From: Acidimicrobiaceae bacterium
GTDB taxonomy: Bacteria > Actinomycetota > Acidimicrobiia > Acidimicrobiales > RAAP-2
Assembly: GCA_003170315.1 (NCBI GenBank)
Contig: PNAH01000026.1
Coordinates: 34,312 to 98,311 of the forward strand
Reading direction: 5' to 3'
Length of the DNA stretch: 64,000 nucleotides
The position numbers and the translations under genes were made by a program. This document shows positions 25,433 to 35,068 of the stretch, piece after piece. Below the pieces are notes generated by a model that was not told where the DNA came from, did not search any database, and saw only the letters and a program-made list of their open reading frames with translations. Position 1 is the first letter of the stretch. Every line of letters begins with the position of its first letter.

Positions 25433-26403
25433 CAGTGCGTCTGCATCAGGGCTCGGCGAATGTCGAGTCCTCAGCCAACCGCGGCGAAAGTTCCGTTCAC
25501 TTGACGTGTGCCCTGGTCAACAACATGCCAGACGGCGCGTTTGACGCCACCGAACGTCAATACCTTGGACTAATCGATGAAGGCTCGGGTTCCAATGTAA
25601 TTGAACTGCGCCGATATGCCATGCCTGGCGTTCCGAGGGGAGTAAAGACGTCGGCTCGCATCGCCGAGCAGTACCAGCCCTTCAACAACATCTATCAGGA
25701 CTCTCCGGACTTCTTGATTGTCACGGGATCGAATCCGATCGAAGCGCGCATCGAAGACGAGCTCTACTGGTCTGATTTGGTCACGCTTCTCTCGTGGGCG
25801 CGAGAACGCGTCAGCTCGGTGCTCTTATCGTGCCTTTCGGCCCACGCGGCGCTCACAGTCTTTGATGGCGTCTCTCGGATCCGATTGCCGACGAAGTGCA
25901 CCGGAGTGTTTTCACAACACGTTGACGCCGACGAAGAACTCACCGCCGGAATCGAAACGGAAATCCTCCTTCCTCACTCGCGCTGGAATTCGGTGCCCCG
26001 AGAGGCTCTGGAACACGCCGGCTACAACGTTGTCGTCCACTCCGATGTGACTGGTTGGAGCGTGGCGACAAGACAAGAAGACGGGCGCCAACTCGTTCTC
26101 GTGCAAGGGCACCCTGAATACGATCCCTCGAGTCTGCTGCGCGAATACCGTCGCGATGCGGGACGATTCGTGCGCCACGAACGAGACGATCCGCCCTATC
26201 TTCCGTACCACTGCGTATCGCCCGAGGACTGGGCACCGCTTGTTCGGATGCATGACGAGATCATGGATGGCGTTCGCGAACCGTTCGTCATCGACCAGTA
26301 TCCCTTTGACGAGGTCGGGGACCGAGCCCCGTGGCCGTGGCGCTCGATGGCCACGCGCTTCTATTCCAACTGGTTGACTAGCGTCGAACACGAGAAGGAA
26401 TGA
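25429..26403 (+). CDS. MetA-like homoserine O-acyltransferase
   Basis: 324 residues of the class I glutamine-amidotransferase-like MetA family, which acylates the hydroxyl of L-homoserine (succinyl- or acetyl-CoA). The family signatures VNNMPD, LIVTGSNPI and LPHSRWNSVP are present. The catalytic set is complete: Cys135 in LLSCLSAHA and His228/Glu230 in VQGHPEYD. The GTG start overlaps the ATP-grasp stop; the end overlaps the MetY-like gene. The acyl donor specificity cannot be read from this alone. It differs from housekeeping copies by its setting. Confidence 0.83.
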   Translation: MTVRLHQGSANVESSANRGESSVHLTCALVNNMPDGAFDATERQYLGLIDEGSGSNVIELRRYAMPGVPRGVKTSARIAEQYQPFNNIYQDSPDFLIVTGSNPIEARIEDELYWSDLVTLLSWARERVSSVLLSCLSAHAALTVFDGVSRIRLPTKCTGVFSQHVDADEELTAGIETEILLPHSRWNSVPREALEHAGYNVVVHSDVTGWSVATRQEDGRQLVLVQGHPEYDPSSLLREYRRDAGRFVRHERDDPPYLPYHCVSPEDWAPLVRMHDEIMDGVREPFVIDQYPFDEVGDRAPWPWRSMATRFYSNWLTSVEHEKE

Positions 26404-26405
26404 CC

Positions 26406-27680
26406 ATGCACGACGAGACCATTGCTATCCATGCCGGCTACGAGGCCGACGGCACCCGTGCAGTCGCGGTGCCCATCTACATGACTGTCGCGAACGACTT
26501 CATCGACGCGGAGCACGCCAACTCGATTATGGACTTGGCAATACCGGGCTTTCACTACAACCGGATCAACAACCCCACGAATGATGTGTTAGAAAAGCGC
26601 CTCGCCGCCTTGGAGGACGGAACGGCGGCCCTCGTCGTGGCCTCAGGAATGGCGGCGGTGAGTTACGCGATCCTTACGGTAGCGACCGCGGGTTCGAACT
26701 TCGTCGTGGCTCCTCAGTTGTACGGCGCGACGTACACCTATTTCGCGCACGTGCTCTCGACCCTTGGAATTGAGGCACGCTTCGCGCCAGATGACCAAGC
26801 CCAGTCGATCGGAGCGTTGATCGACGATCGAACCTGTTGCGTGTTTCTCGAGTCAATCGGCAATCCGGCGGGCAACGTGGTCGACATTGAGGCCGTCGGG
26901 GACGTCGCGCACCGCTCCGGAGTGCCCCTGATCGTCGATAACACGGTGGCCACACCTTTGATGTTGAAGCCGCTGCATCACGGCGCTGACGTCGTCGTTC
27001 ACTCGCTGACGAAGTTCATTGGCGGTCACGGGACCACCCTTGGCGGCGCCATCATCGACGGCGGAAGTTTCCCATGGGCAGAAAACGCGGAGCGATTTCC
27101 GATGTTCAATCAGCCCGAGATTGCGTTTCACGACGTCGTCTTCGCTCGAGATTTCCCCGAGAGACCGTTTGTTGTTCGAGCTCGGTCAATTCAACTTCGC
27201 AACACTGGGGCCACACTCTCGCCGTTCAATGCCTTTCAACTCCTTCAAGGTCTCGAAACGTTGGCCATACGTCTCGATCGCCACGAGGCCAACGCCCGTG
27301 ACGTTGCCGCCTACCTGGCGAACGATCCGCGCGTTGAGTGGGTGAGTTTTGCCGGTTTTCCGGACAACCCCTACTACTCGCTGGTCCAGAAATACTTGAA
27401 AGGGAGAGTCCCGTCGATCATCACCTTTGGGGTGTCGGGCGGATACCAAGCAGGGATCACATTCTTCGATTCGGTCCAACTCTTCAAACGGCTCTTGAAC
27501 TTGGGTGACGCGAAGTCATTGGTGATTCACCCGGCGTCGACGACGCACCGTCAACTGAGCGAAGGTGAGTTGCTCGCGGCGGGGATTCGGCCTGAGACGA
27601 TCAGGCTCTCGATTGGACTCGAGCACATTGACGATCTCATCGATGACCTCGACCAGGCTCTGGCTAAGGCGACCGCGTAA
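26406..27680 (+). CDS. MetY-like O-acylhomoserine sulfhydrylase (PLP)
   Basis: A Cys/Met-metabolism PLP enzyme of 424 residues. The PLP lysine is Lys203 in VVHSLTKFIGGHGTTLGG; upstream are the family motifs YNRINNPTNDVLEKRLAALE and ASGMAAVSYA. The ATG at 26406 has AAGGA at optimal distance; the ATG at 26400, inside the MetA-like stop, is an alternative. With the MetA-like protein it forms an acyl-homoserine pair for sulfur or another nucleophile. Some family members make antibiotics or toxins rather than methionine. Confidence 0.87.
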   Translation: MHDETIAIHAGYEADGTRAVAVPIYMTVANDFIDAEHANSIMDLAIPGFHYNRINNPTNDVLEKRLAALEDGTAALVVASGMAAVSYAILTVATAGSNFVVAPQLYGATYTYFAHVLSTLGIEARFAPDDQAQSIGALIDDRTCCVFLESIGNPAGNVVDIEAVGDVAHRSGVPLIVDNTVATPLMLKPLHHGADVVVHSLTKFIGGHGTTLGGAIIDGGSFPWAENAERFPMFNQPEIAFHDVVFARDFPERPFVVRARSIQLRNTGATLSPFNAFQLLQGLETLAIRLDRHEANARDVAAYLANDPRVEWVSFAGFPDNPYYSLVQKYLKGRVPSIITFGVSGGYQAGITFFDSVQLFKRLLNLGDAKSLVIHPASTTHRQLSEGELLAAGIRPETIRLSIGLEHIDDLIDDLDQALAKATA

Positions 27681-27694
27681 GCAGCGCGTCGGCC

Positions 27695-29506
27695 TCAGCC
27701 GATGATTTCTTCCACTGTGGCCTGCGCGTCGTAGATGGCGCGAAGCCGGCTTCGTGGCGAGGGAAGGTAGTGCGTGAAGTAGCGAACGCCTTCAGTTAGG
27801 ACACCGAGGAGCGAGAGGCTCGTTTGAATTCGGCCTTCGGCGTCGAAGGGATGGAAGTTTTCACTGATCGCCACGCTGCCGACCGACGTGCCCCCGTAAC
27901 TGAACTGCGTGAGACGACCTTTCGCGTACAAACGACTGAGAAGGGGCGAACTGGATCGAGCAAGTGACGGCAGGTCCAGGTGGCCGCGCACGACGTGATT
28001 GACGGTGGTCTCGAATGACCGGGCGAGTCTGGTCGATCGAATGACTGCCGTACCGTTGTCCGCTGATATCTCTGGATGCGGTCCGAAGGGGACGTGCACG
28101 ACGCCAGCGTCGAGAAGCGCCAGGAGTTGTTGCGAGCGAATCGGTGGTGGACCAGCTTCGAGGCGGTTGATTCGGCCCCGGACATTGGACTGGAAATCAA
28201 TGAAGGACTGCATCGAAAGACCGCCGTATTCGATCACCGCGCGCATTTGATCACGAAGTATTCTCGTCACCTCTTGGGCCGCCTTGACCGGACTGCCACC
28301 GACGGCCAGTGCCTGATGGAGGTCGGTTTCGACCATCTGGTACACGTGTGACTGATAGGAGTCACTCGACTCGAAGCGCGCTCCCGCGTCGGCGAACACA
28401 ACGCTGGCCGGGTCGAAGTTCCCATAGGTCGCCTCCAAGTGATCCACTGCGCGAGCGAAGGTGCCGGCCGTCCAGTTGGAGTGGAGTTGATCTCGAACCA
28501 GCGACGCCGCTGACGGGCCACCATTGAGAAACGCCGAATGCACGTAGTAGCGAACCTGCATTTCTGCGAACAGTAGGGGTAGGAGATCATTTCGAAAGTC
28601 CACGCGTCGTCGCAGCGGTGAACCGGATGGATTGGTCATCTCCTTGAAGGCTTCTGGAGTACAGACGATCGGCTGATAGTCGCCTGTCGGGTCGACACCG
28701 TGCGCCGATTTTGCGCAGTAGGGAACGCCAGTTCTGGAGTAGAAGTAGATGTTGGGTTCGCGCCCGTTAGGTACATAGCGCAGTCGATCACCGACATCTT
28801 TGTACGTGCCGCCGCGCCCAATAGTCAGTGCCGTCACGAGGTCATATCCCACCAGGCCCATCCCGGCAATTGCGAGCGGCTCGTCCGGCGCCACGGTCGA
28901 GTCAAAGTGTTCAACGGGATATGGGCGTAAGTAGTGAACTTCACTTTCGTCGTCGACGCGCTCTTCGTTAAACGTGTGTCCGGAGGTCAGCACGACGTGA
29001 TCAACACTGATCTGCGTGCCATTCTCAAGCCATACGGTCTCGCGACCGCCGATCTCAGGTGTGATGTCGACTGCAGCGGAGTAGTGACGCACGATCTCAA
29101 GGTTCGCCGGTGCTTCCGCGACCAGTGCTTCGTAAAACCACGCCAGATATTCACCCATGAGCCGTCGAGGAAGATAGTCGGTCGCCAAGATCGCTTCGCC
29201 AGCGGAAGCGATTTTGTACTCGTAGCCGACGCGACGGTATCCCTTTTCGAGCGCCCACTCGTACAGACCCACGGCGTAGGCGGGGTCTTCGTCGTGGTCC
29301 GGTGCGGCGTAAAGGGAGAGCTGACCGCATGGGTTATTCAAGATTAAGTAGTCGGGCTGCGCCGCAGAGTAGACCCCACCACCGAGCTGGCCCGGTTCGA
29401 TGACGTGAATCAGGACGGACGTTTCGATGTGTCGTGCTCGGTTTACGGCGCGTTCTAAAACACAGAGCCCCCAAGAACCCAGTCCGACGATGGCGAACTC
29501 GCTCAT
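27695..29506 (-). CDS. FAD/NAD(P)-binding protein (PF13454 type)
   Basis: 603 residues from the ATG at 29506. The N-terminal dinucleotide site is FAIVGLGSWGLCVLERA (residues 3-19), followed by LILNNPCGQLS, LGGGVYSAAQPDYL and a second glycine-rich motif LAIAGMGLVGYDLVTALTIG near residue 215. This matches large FAD/NAD(P)-binding proteins related to amino-acid N-hydroxylases and to those found beside biosynthetic genes. Convergent with the MetY-like gene. Substrate unknown; an N- or S-oxidation is possible. Confidence 0.72.
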   Translation of the reverse strand: MSEFAIVGLGSWGLCVLERAVNRARHIETSVLIHVIEPGQLGGGVYSAAQPDYLILNNPCGQLSLYAAPDHDEDPAYAVGLYEWALEKGYRRVGYEYKIASAGEAILATDYLPRRLMGEYLAWFYEALVAEAPANLEIVRHYSAAVDITPEIGGRETVWLENGTQISVDHVVLTSGHTFNEERVDDESEVHYLRPYPVEHFDSTVAPDEPLAIAGMGLVGYDLVTALTIGRGGTYKDVGDRLRYVPNGREPNIYFYSRTGVPYCAKSAHGVDPTGDYQPIVCTPEAFKEMTNPSGSPLRRRVDFRNDLLPLLFAEMQVRYYVHSAFLNGGPSAASLVRDQLHSNWTAGTFARAVDHLEATYGNFDPASVVFADAGARFESSDSYQSHVYQMVETDLHQALAVGGSPVKAAQEVTRILRDQMRAVIEYGGLSMQSFIDFQSNVRGRINRLEAGPPPIRSQQLLALLDAGVVHVPFGPHPEISADNGTAVIRSTRLARSFETTVNHVVRGHLDLPSLARSSSPLLSRLYAKGRLTQFSYGGTSVGSVAISENFHPFDAEGRIQTSLSLLGVLTEGVRYFTHYLPSPRSRLRAIYDAQATVEEIIG

Positions 29507-29761
29507 CGCCGCGCGCTCGCTCCAACGTCGCCAGACCACGGATTCGCTGTCGACGTTAGTGCCCTCGCCATGTGACACCACAACTTCATGGTTCTGGCGG
29601 TCCCTTCCTTATTCACGCTGTAAAACTAGGTTACGCCACCGAGATGACGCCGGATTGCTCCGAGAGTGTCGCCATTGCGAGAGGTACGATGACGTAACTC
29701 GGATCCTCGTTTCGTCACGAGACGCGAGTCCCTTAGGGTAAGTATGAGCAGGAGAAGACTC

Positions 29762-30634
29762 ATGGTGAATGACGAGACACTTCAGTTTGGCTCGTTGAAC
29801 GTACGGCGCCTCGGTTTCGGAACGATGCAACTCACGGGTCCGGGTGTGTGGGGACCACCGAGCGATCACGAACGGGCTATAGAGGTCTTGCGTCACAGCG
29901 TCGAACTCGGTGTCAATCTGATTGACACCGCCGACTCCTATGGACCAAATGTCGCGGAGGAACTCGTTCGCGAGGCTCTTCATCCATACCCAGAAACGTT
30001 GACCATCGCCACCAAGGCCGGATTCACCAGGGCTGGTCCGAACCAGTGGGAGGAGTGTGGGCAACCCGACTACTTGCGTCAGCAGTGCGAGGGCAGCCTC
30101 CGGCGGCTCGGCGTCGAGCAGATCGATCTCTTCCAACTTCACCGAGTTGACCCGAACGTCGACGCCGACGAACAGTTTGGCCTCTTGAAAGCGCTGCGCG
30201 ATGAGGGCAAGGTCCGTGAAGTGGGGCTGTCCGCGGTCAACGTGGCTCAGGTGGAGGCGGCGAGACGGATCGTCCCGATCGCGAGCGTGCAGAACCTCTA
30301 CAACATTGCCCAACGCGAGGGCGACGACGTCGTTGACTACTGCCAACAACACCAGATCGGATTCATTCCGTGGTTTCCGTTGGGTAGCGGCAAACTATCC
30401 GTAGACGGTGGACCGCTCGAAGGGCTATCGTTGGAACTCGGTGCCACGGTGCCCCAGATCTGTCTCGCGTGGCTACTTCGTCGTTCGTCGGTCATGCTTC
30501 CCATACCCGGAACGTCATCGCTCGAGCATCTCAAAGAGAACTGCGAGGCTTCGAACGTCGCTCTCTCTGACGCCGCGTACGACAACTTGACTGATTCGCG
30601 CAGAGCGATACGCCGTTGGGCGATGAGTGGCTGA
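29762..30634 (+). CDS. Aldo/keto reductase
   Basis: 290 residues from the ATG at 29762, which has AGGAG seven bases upstream; the ATG at 29744 is an alternative. It has the AKR pattern: GFGTMQLTG, the catalytic Asp/Tyr motif NLIDTADSYGPNVAEELVRE, TIATKAGF, DLFQLHRVDP, and the late PIPGTSSLEHLKEN. Reduces carbonyls with NADPH. It ends 17 bp before the amidohydrolase, so the two are in one operon. Confidence 0.88.
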   Translation: MVNDETLQFGSLNVRRLGFGTMQLTGPGVWGPPSDHERAIEVLRHSVELGVNLIDTADSYGPNVAEELVREALHPYPETLTIATKAGFTRAGPNQWEECGQPDYLRQQCEGSLRRLGVEQIDLFQLHRVDPNVDADEQFGLLKALRDEGKVREVGLSAVNVAQVEAARRIVPIASVQNLYNIAQREGDDVVDYCQQHQIGFIPWFPLGSGKLSVDGGPLEGLSLELGATVPQICLAWLLRRSSVMLPIPGTSSLEHLKENCEASNVALSDAAYDNLTDSRRAIRRWAMSG

Positions 30635-30651
30635 ATGAACGAACCGCTTCG

Positions 30652-32400
30652 ATGAGTTCAGATTTGGTAATACGAAACGGTCTAGTCATCGACGGATCCG
30701 GGAACTCGGCGCGACGATGCGACGTCGCGATAGAGGGTCAACGGATCATCGACGTCGGCGATGACATCGGACGAGGTCACCGCGAAATCGACGCCGACGG
30801 ACTCGTCGTGACACCAGGATTCATTGACCCTCATACGCACTACGACGGACAGGCGACGTGGGACCCGTGGCTGGCGCCCTCGTCGCAACATGGCGTGACG
30901 ACCGTGGCGATGGGCAACTGCGGGGTCGGCTTCGCCCCCGTGGCACCGAGCTTTCACAACCAACTCATCGAAATGATGGAGGGTGTCGAGGACATTCCCG
31001 GCACCGCGTTGCACGAAGGACTTCGTTGGGACTGGGAGTCGTTCCCCGAGTACTTCGACGCACTTGATCGTCAAGAGCGCACGATCGACGTGGCCACCCA
31101 CGTCCCACACGCGGCACTGCGCGCGTACGTCATGGGCGAACGCGGTGGTGATTCCCTCGAACAACCCGAAGAACATGAACTCGAAAAGATGGCGCACCTT
31201 TTGGGCGAGGGACTCGAGGCTGGCGCGCTCGGCATCTCCACGTCGCGCACGGAACGGCACCGAACCAGCCGCGGCGAGAACCTCGGAACTCTTCGTGCTG
31301 GAGAACCAGAGCTACAGGCTCTGGCGTCGGTGTTGAAAATGAAAGGACGTGGGGTCTTTCAGCTCGTCTCCGACAGCTACCGAACTGCAGACGACGACTT
31401 CGCTCGCTCGGAGTTTTCGTTGATCTCAGAGATTGCCCGCACGAGTGGACGTCCGGTGAGTTTCACCGTTCAGCAGGACTTCGAAGCCCCCGAGAGGTGG
31501 CGCGACCTAATGGCGTTAGCGCAGTCGCTTCAACTCGAAGGACTCGATGTCAAGGCGCAAGTCGCTCCTCGACCCATCGGTGTGCTCCTCGGCCTCCAGG
31601 CGTCAGCCAATGTCTTCACGCCAGTTCGGGCGTACGCGCGCATCGCCCAACTGCCGCTCGCCGAACGGGTCATCGCGCTACACAACTCTGAACTTCGCCA
31701 GCAGATACTCAAGAGTCACGCGGCCCTAACCTCGGGCGATGACGCCTTCGAGGGTCATGCTTTCTTTGGCCGCTTCGACGAGATGTTCGTCCTCGCTGAG
31801 CCGGTCAACTACGACCTCGACCCCAGTCAATCTCTCGGCGCAACGGCTCGTCGACTAGGGGTCGACCCCCGAGAATATGCCTATGACTTGCAGTTGCAAC
31901 GAGAGGGTCGTCAGCTCATCTACACGCCTTTTTTCAACTTTGTCCGCGGCAACCTCGACGCGGTTCGCGAGATGATCACGTCGCCCGTCGCGATGTTTGG
32001 ACTCTCCGACGGGGGTGCGCACTGCGGTGCAATCTGTGACGCCAGTATGACCACGAGCTTCATGACACTGTGGGCACGCGGTCGAACCGATGAGACGAGA
32101 ATCCCTCTTGAGTCCGTCGTGCACCAGTTGACTCAGCGACCGGCGGCGCACTTTGGATGGATCGATCGAGGTCTCATCGCTCCAGGACTTCTTGCCGATC
32201 TCAACATCATTGACTTCGAGGGACTCGCCTGCGCATCGCCGCGCATCGTCACGGACTTGCCTGCGGGAGGACGTCGTCTCCTGCAGTCGGCTAGCGGGTA
32301 CCGCTACACCATGAAGCGCGGGTCTGTAACGTTCGAGGACGGAGTCGAGACCGGAAAGCTTCCCGGCAGATTGCTCCGTGGGTCCCAGAGCGGCAACTGA
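30652..32400 (+). CDS. D-aminoacylase / N-acyl-D-amino-acid deacylase-type amidohydrolase
   Basis: 582 residues from the ATG at 30652. It is a metal-dependent amidohydrolase of the D-aminoacylase branch: GFIDPHTHYDGQATWDPWL with the H-x-H metal site, TTVAMGNCGVGFAP, and a late GLSDGGAHCGAICDAS with the conserved Asp. The C-terminal beta-sandwich has GLIAPGLLADLNIIDFEGL. It removes N-acyl groups from amino acids, as a family inference. It fits a cluster with an ATP-grasp ligase and an adenylation enzyme. Confidence 0.85.
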   Translation: MSSDLVIRNGLVIDGSGNSARRCDVAIEGQRIIDVGDDIGRGHREIDADGLVVTPGFIDPHTHYDGQATWDPWLAPSSQHGVTTVAMGNCGVGFAPVAPSFHNQLIEMMEGVEDIPGTALHEGLRWDWESFPEYFDALDRQERTIDVATHVPHAALRAYVMGERGGDSLEQPEEHELEKMAHLLGEGLEAGALGISTSRTERHRTSRGENLGTLRAGEPELQALASVLKMKGRGVFQLVSDSYRTADDDFARSEFSLISEIARTSGRPVSFTVQQDFEAPERWRDLMALAQSLQLEGLDVKAQVAPRPIGVLLGLQASANVFTPVRAYARIAQLPLAERVIALHNSELRQQILKSHAALTSGDDAFEGHAFFGRFDEMFVLAEPVNYDLDPSQSLGATARRLGVDPREYAYDLQLQREGRQLIYTPFFNFVRGNLDAVREMITSPVAMFGLSDGGAHCGAICDASMTTSFMTLWARGRTDETRIPLESVVHQLTQRPAAHFGWIDRGLIAPGLLADLNIIDFEGLACASPRIVTDLPAGGRRLLQSASGYRYTMKRGSVTFEDGVETGKLPGRLLRGSQSGN

Positions 32401-32411
32401 GCGAAAGAACG

Positions 32412-33962
32412 ATGTTGACGAGCCACAGCGTGCTGCACGAGATCATCGATCGAGCGCTTGCCGATCCGAGCCACCCGGCGGCGACCGATCTCGATCGTGA
32501 GTTGAGTTACGCGGAACTTATTGATGAAGCAGCTCGTCTTGCCACCGGTCTTAACGATCATGGAGTAAGCGAGGGCGATCGCGTCGCTCTGCTCATCCCC
32601 AATTCAGTTGACTTCGTCGTCGCGGCGCTGGCCAGTTTGTGGGTCGGAGCCATCTTCGTTCCTTTGGCAATCACTGACCCGCCGTCGCGCTTGCAGATGA
32701 TCGTCGCCGATTGTGCGCCGGCACTCGTCATCACGTCTACACGAGAGGGCCACGAACCTCCCGCCTCACTAGGAGGCGTACAACCGGTGCCACTACAAGA
32801 ACTTCGTGTAGAGGGCCGGGCACCGGCACCAGAGTCGAACGTCTCTTCGAGCGTGGCGTACATGATCTACACCTCGGGCACAACGGGGAGCCCGAAGGGA
32901 GTCCAAATCGGCAACGCAGCGTTCTCCGCTGCGGTGAGATCAATAGCTGATTCACTTGGAATCGTCCGAACGACCAGGACATTGTGCGTGTCGCCTTTTC
33001 ACTTCGACGGTTCTTATGCCAATTTGTTCCCAACGTTGGTCGTAGGCGGAACCGTCATAATCCGCCCCCGAGAGGCGCTCTTATTTCCTCGAACGTTCTT
33101 CAACACGGTCGAGCAAGAGAAGATCACTTATTCGGGATTCACACCCAGCTATCTGCGATTGCTGCTCGCGAGCCCACAGGTGGGCAATCTCCGCAACTCA
33201 ACGCTCGAGATGATCGCTCTGGGCGGTGAGGTAATTTCAGTCACCGATCTTCGAGAGTTCTGGGCACGCTTGCCGTCGATTCGAGTGTTCAATCGCTATG
33301 GGCCGACCGAGACGACGATTGCGGTCACGAACGTCGAACTTACGCCAGACATGATCGAAGGCGGCACCGTCACGATTGGCCGACCACACCCGGGTGTCTC
33401 CTTCGTTCTGGTGGACGACCATGAACGGGTCATCGAAGCGGCTTACCAGACCGGAGAGTTATACATTGGAGGCGATCAACTCATGGACGGATACTGGACA
33501 AATCCTGAACTGACGAGTCACGTGATGCGCAGCGATCTCGTGCCAAACGTAAAGCTATACCGATCGGGAGATCTCGTCTACCACGACGAAGACGGGAATT
33601 ACGTATACGTGGACCGGACTGATCGGGTAATCAAACGAAGTGGCGTGCGCATTTCGCTCGTCGAACTGAGCGCGTCGATGAACAAAATCGACCACGTCGT
33701 GGCGGCAGCCTGCTTGACATTCGACCGTGACGGCGAACTCGGCATCGTCGCCTTCGTGATCTCCGAAGTAGAGCTCACCGCCATCGAAGCGCGCCGCGCG
33801 GCCAGCCAACTCATTCCCGAGAACATGCTGCCCGATCGAATTGAGTTTGTCGCTTCGATGCCGTTAAACACGTCAAATCAGCTGGACGAACCCCGATTAT
33901 TGGCGGCGGCCGGCCTTCGACCGTTTCAACCGATCACCGCACAACCCCCTGTCCCTACTTGA
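32412..33962 (+). CDS. Stand-alone amino-acid adenylation (NRPS-like) enzyme
   Basis: 516 residues with the adenylation motifs in order: A3 YMIYTSGTTGSPKGVQ, A5 FNRYGPTETTIA, A7 YRSGDLVYHDEDGNYVYVDR, A8 KRSGVRISLVELSASM. The A10 motif that normally reads P-L-x-x-x-G-K-x-D is PLNTSNQLDEP, so the catalytic Lys is Gln490. No carrier or condensation domain follows. It starts 11 bp after the amidohydrolase. It may activate an acid for a partner carrier protein or act as a proofreading half-enzyme; the missing lysine argues for weak or altered adenylation. Confidence 0.83.
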   Translation: MLTSHSVLHEIIDRALADPSHPAATDLDRELSYAELIDEAARLATGLNDHGVSEGDRVALLIPNSVDFVVAALASLWVGAIFVPLAITDPPSRLQMIVADCAPALVITSTREGHEPPASLGGVQPVPLQELRVEGRAPAPESNVSSSVAYMIYTSGTTGSPKGVQIGNAAFSAAVRSIADSLGIVRTTRTLCVSPFHFDGSYANLFPTLVVGGTVIIRPREALLFPRTFFNTVEQEKITYSGFTPSYLRLLLASPQVGNLRNSTLEMIALGGEVISVTDLREFWARLPSIRVFNRYGPTETTIAVTNVELTPDMIEGGTVTIGRPHPGVSFVLVDDHERVIEAAYQTGELYIGGDQLMDGYWTNPELTSHVMRSDLVPNVKLYRSGDLVYHDEDGNYVYVDRTDRVIKRSGVRISLVELSASMNKIDHVVAAACLTFDRDGELGIVAFVISEVELTAIEARRAASQLIPENMLPDRIEFVASMPLNTSNQLDEPRLLAAAGLRPFQPITAQPPVPT

Positions 33963-34058
33963 TTGCGAAGTGACGGTCGCTGTTGGTGCGAGACGATAAC
34001 GGAAGTGCGTGTCGCGTAGTCCCGCGAGACTCGTCACCGCTTAAGGAAAAACCATTCC

Positions 34059-34958
34059 CTACTTCGACGACGGAGAGTACGGCTCAGTTCGCTTCAATAA
34101 GGAACGAGCGCTGCGCCGATACGCGTAGTAGTCCGTCTGCACGGAGGGGAGATCGTACAGCCAGTCCAGCGGCTCTCTGACGTCATCGACGTAACCGAGC
34201 GCCACCGTACCGCGCTGGTATCCCATCAGTCGCAGTAAGCCTTCGGGGAGCGTACGGGCGATCTCCGGGGGGCAGGCCAAGTACTGGTTCTCTTCCTGAC
34301 GAAGCCACCCGAGCGAGTAACCAATATTGATACCAATGCGGTGGACGTTGGACCTATTCGCGCCGCCCCCGTGGTAGAGCGATCCGCCGTAGAGCAGAAC
34401 CGAGCCCTTGCTCATTACGGCACCGCTGGTCAATTCGGAGTCCAACTCTGAGAGATTGTCTTCCCATAGATTGCTCCCCACGATTACGCGAGTGGCCCCC
34501 ATCTCTTCCGTGAAATCAGTCAATGCCCACATCGTGGCGATCTCCGCCTCGAAGCCAGCTTGGAAGGGGTAGTGATCAAACGCCCATTGGTCACGATGGA
34601 TCATCTGTCCGGGTTCTCCGGGGCCAATGTCGATGAGTTGAGTTAGATCGACTTGGAACGTGCTGCCGTGGTCGCCGAGAGCGATGTCGAGTGTATTCAA
34701 AATCGTCGGGTCGGTGACCAGGGAGCGCACGCTCGGCGAGCGTGCGATAAGGGCACCGATACGTCGAGTCGCATGGCCCAAGAAGTCAGTGTCACCACCA
34801 CGGGTGGCAGCGATGTGCGGTTCGAGTTCGGAAAATATCTGATCCATCAATTCTGGAGCAGCGAGGTTCGAAATGATCACGCATCCGTCTTCGCGCAGGA
34901 CCCGCGCGATGTCACTCGCTGTGGCGTCTCGACTTAAGGTCGTCGCGTTCTTTGGCAC
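34059..34958 (-). CDS. Phytanoyl-CoA dioxygenase (PhyH) family oxygenase
   Basis: 299 residues from the GTG at 34958; a TACAAT box seven bases upstream would suit leaderless transcription. A longer frame reaching 35063 has a low-complexity start. It is a non-haem Fe(II)/2-oxoglutarate oxygenase: GCVIISNLAAPELMD near the start, the facial-triad H-x-D in MIHRDQWAFDHYP, and the distal His in LYHGGGANRSNVHRIGINI with the Arg that binds 2-oxoglutarate. It would hydroxylate an amino acid or small metabolite. Divergent to the LLM gene. Confidence 0.82.
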   Translation of the reverse strand: MPKNATTLSRDATASDIARVLREDGCVIISNLAAPELMDQIFSELEPHIAATRGGDTDFLGHATRRIGALIARSPSVRSLVTDPTILNTLDIALGDHGSTFQVDLTQLIDIGPGEPGQMIHRDQWAFDHYPFQAGFEAEIATMWALTDFTEEMGATRVIVGSNLWEDNLSELDSELTSGAVMSKGSVLLYGGSLYHGGGANRSNVHRIGINIGYSLGWLRQEENQYLACPPEIARTLPEGLLRLMGYQRGTVALGYVDDVREPLDWLYDLPSVQTDYYAYRRSARSLLKRTEPYSPSSK

Positions 34959-35068
34959 GGCGCCTATTGTACCTGGGGGGTGACGGTTTGCCGGGGTAGG
35001 AGTTTTGTTCTGCGTCTGCTGGTTCGCGTCCCGGATCCCATTAACGCACCCAGGAGGCTCCACAAAAC

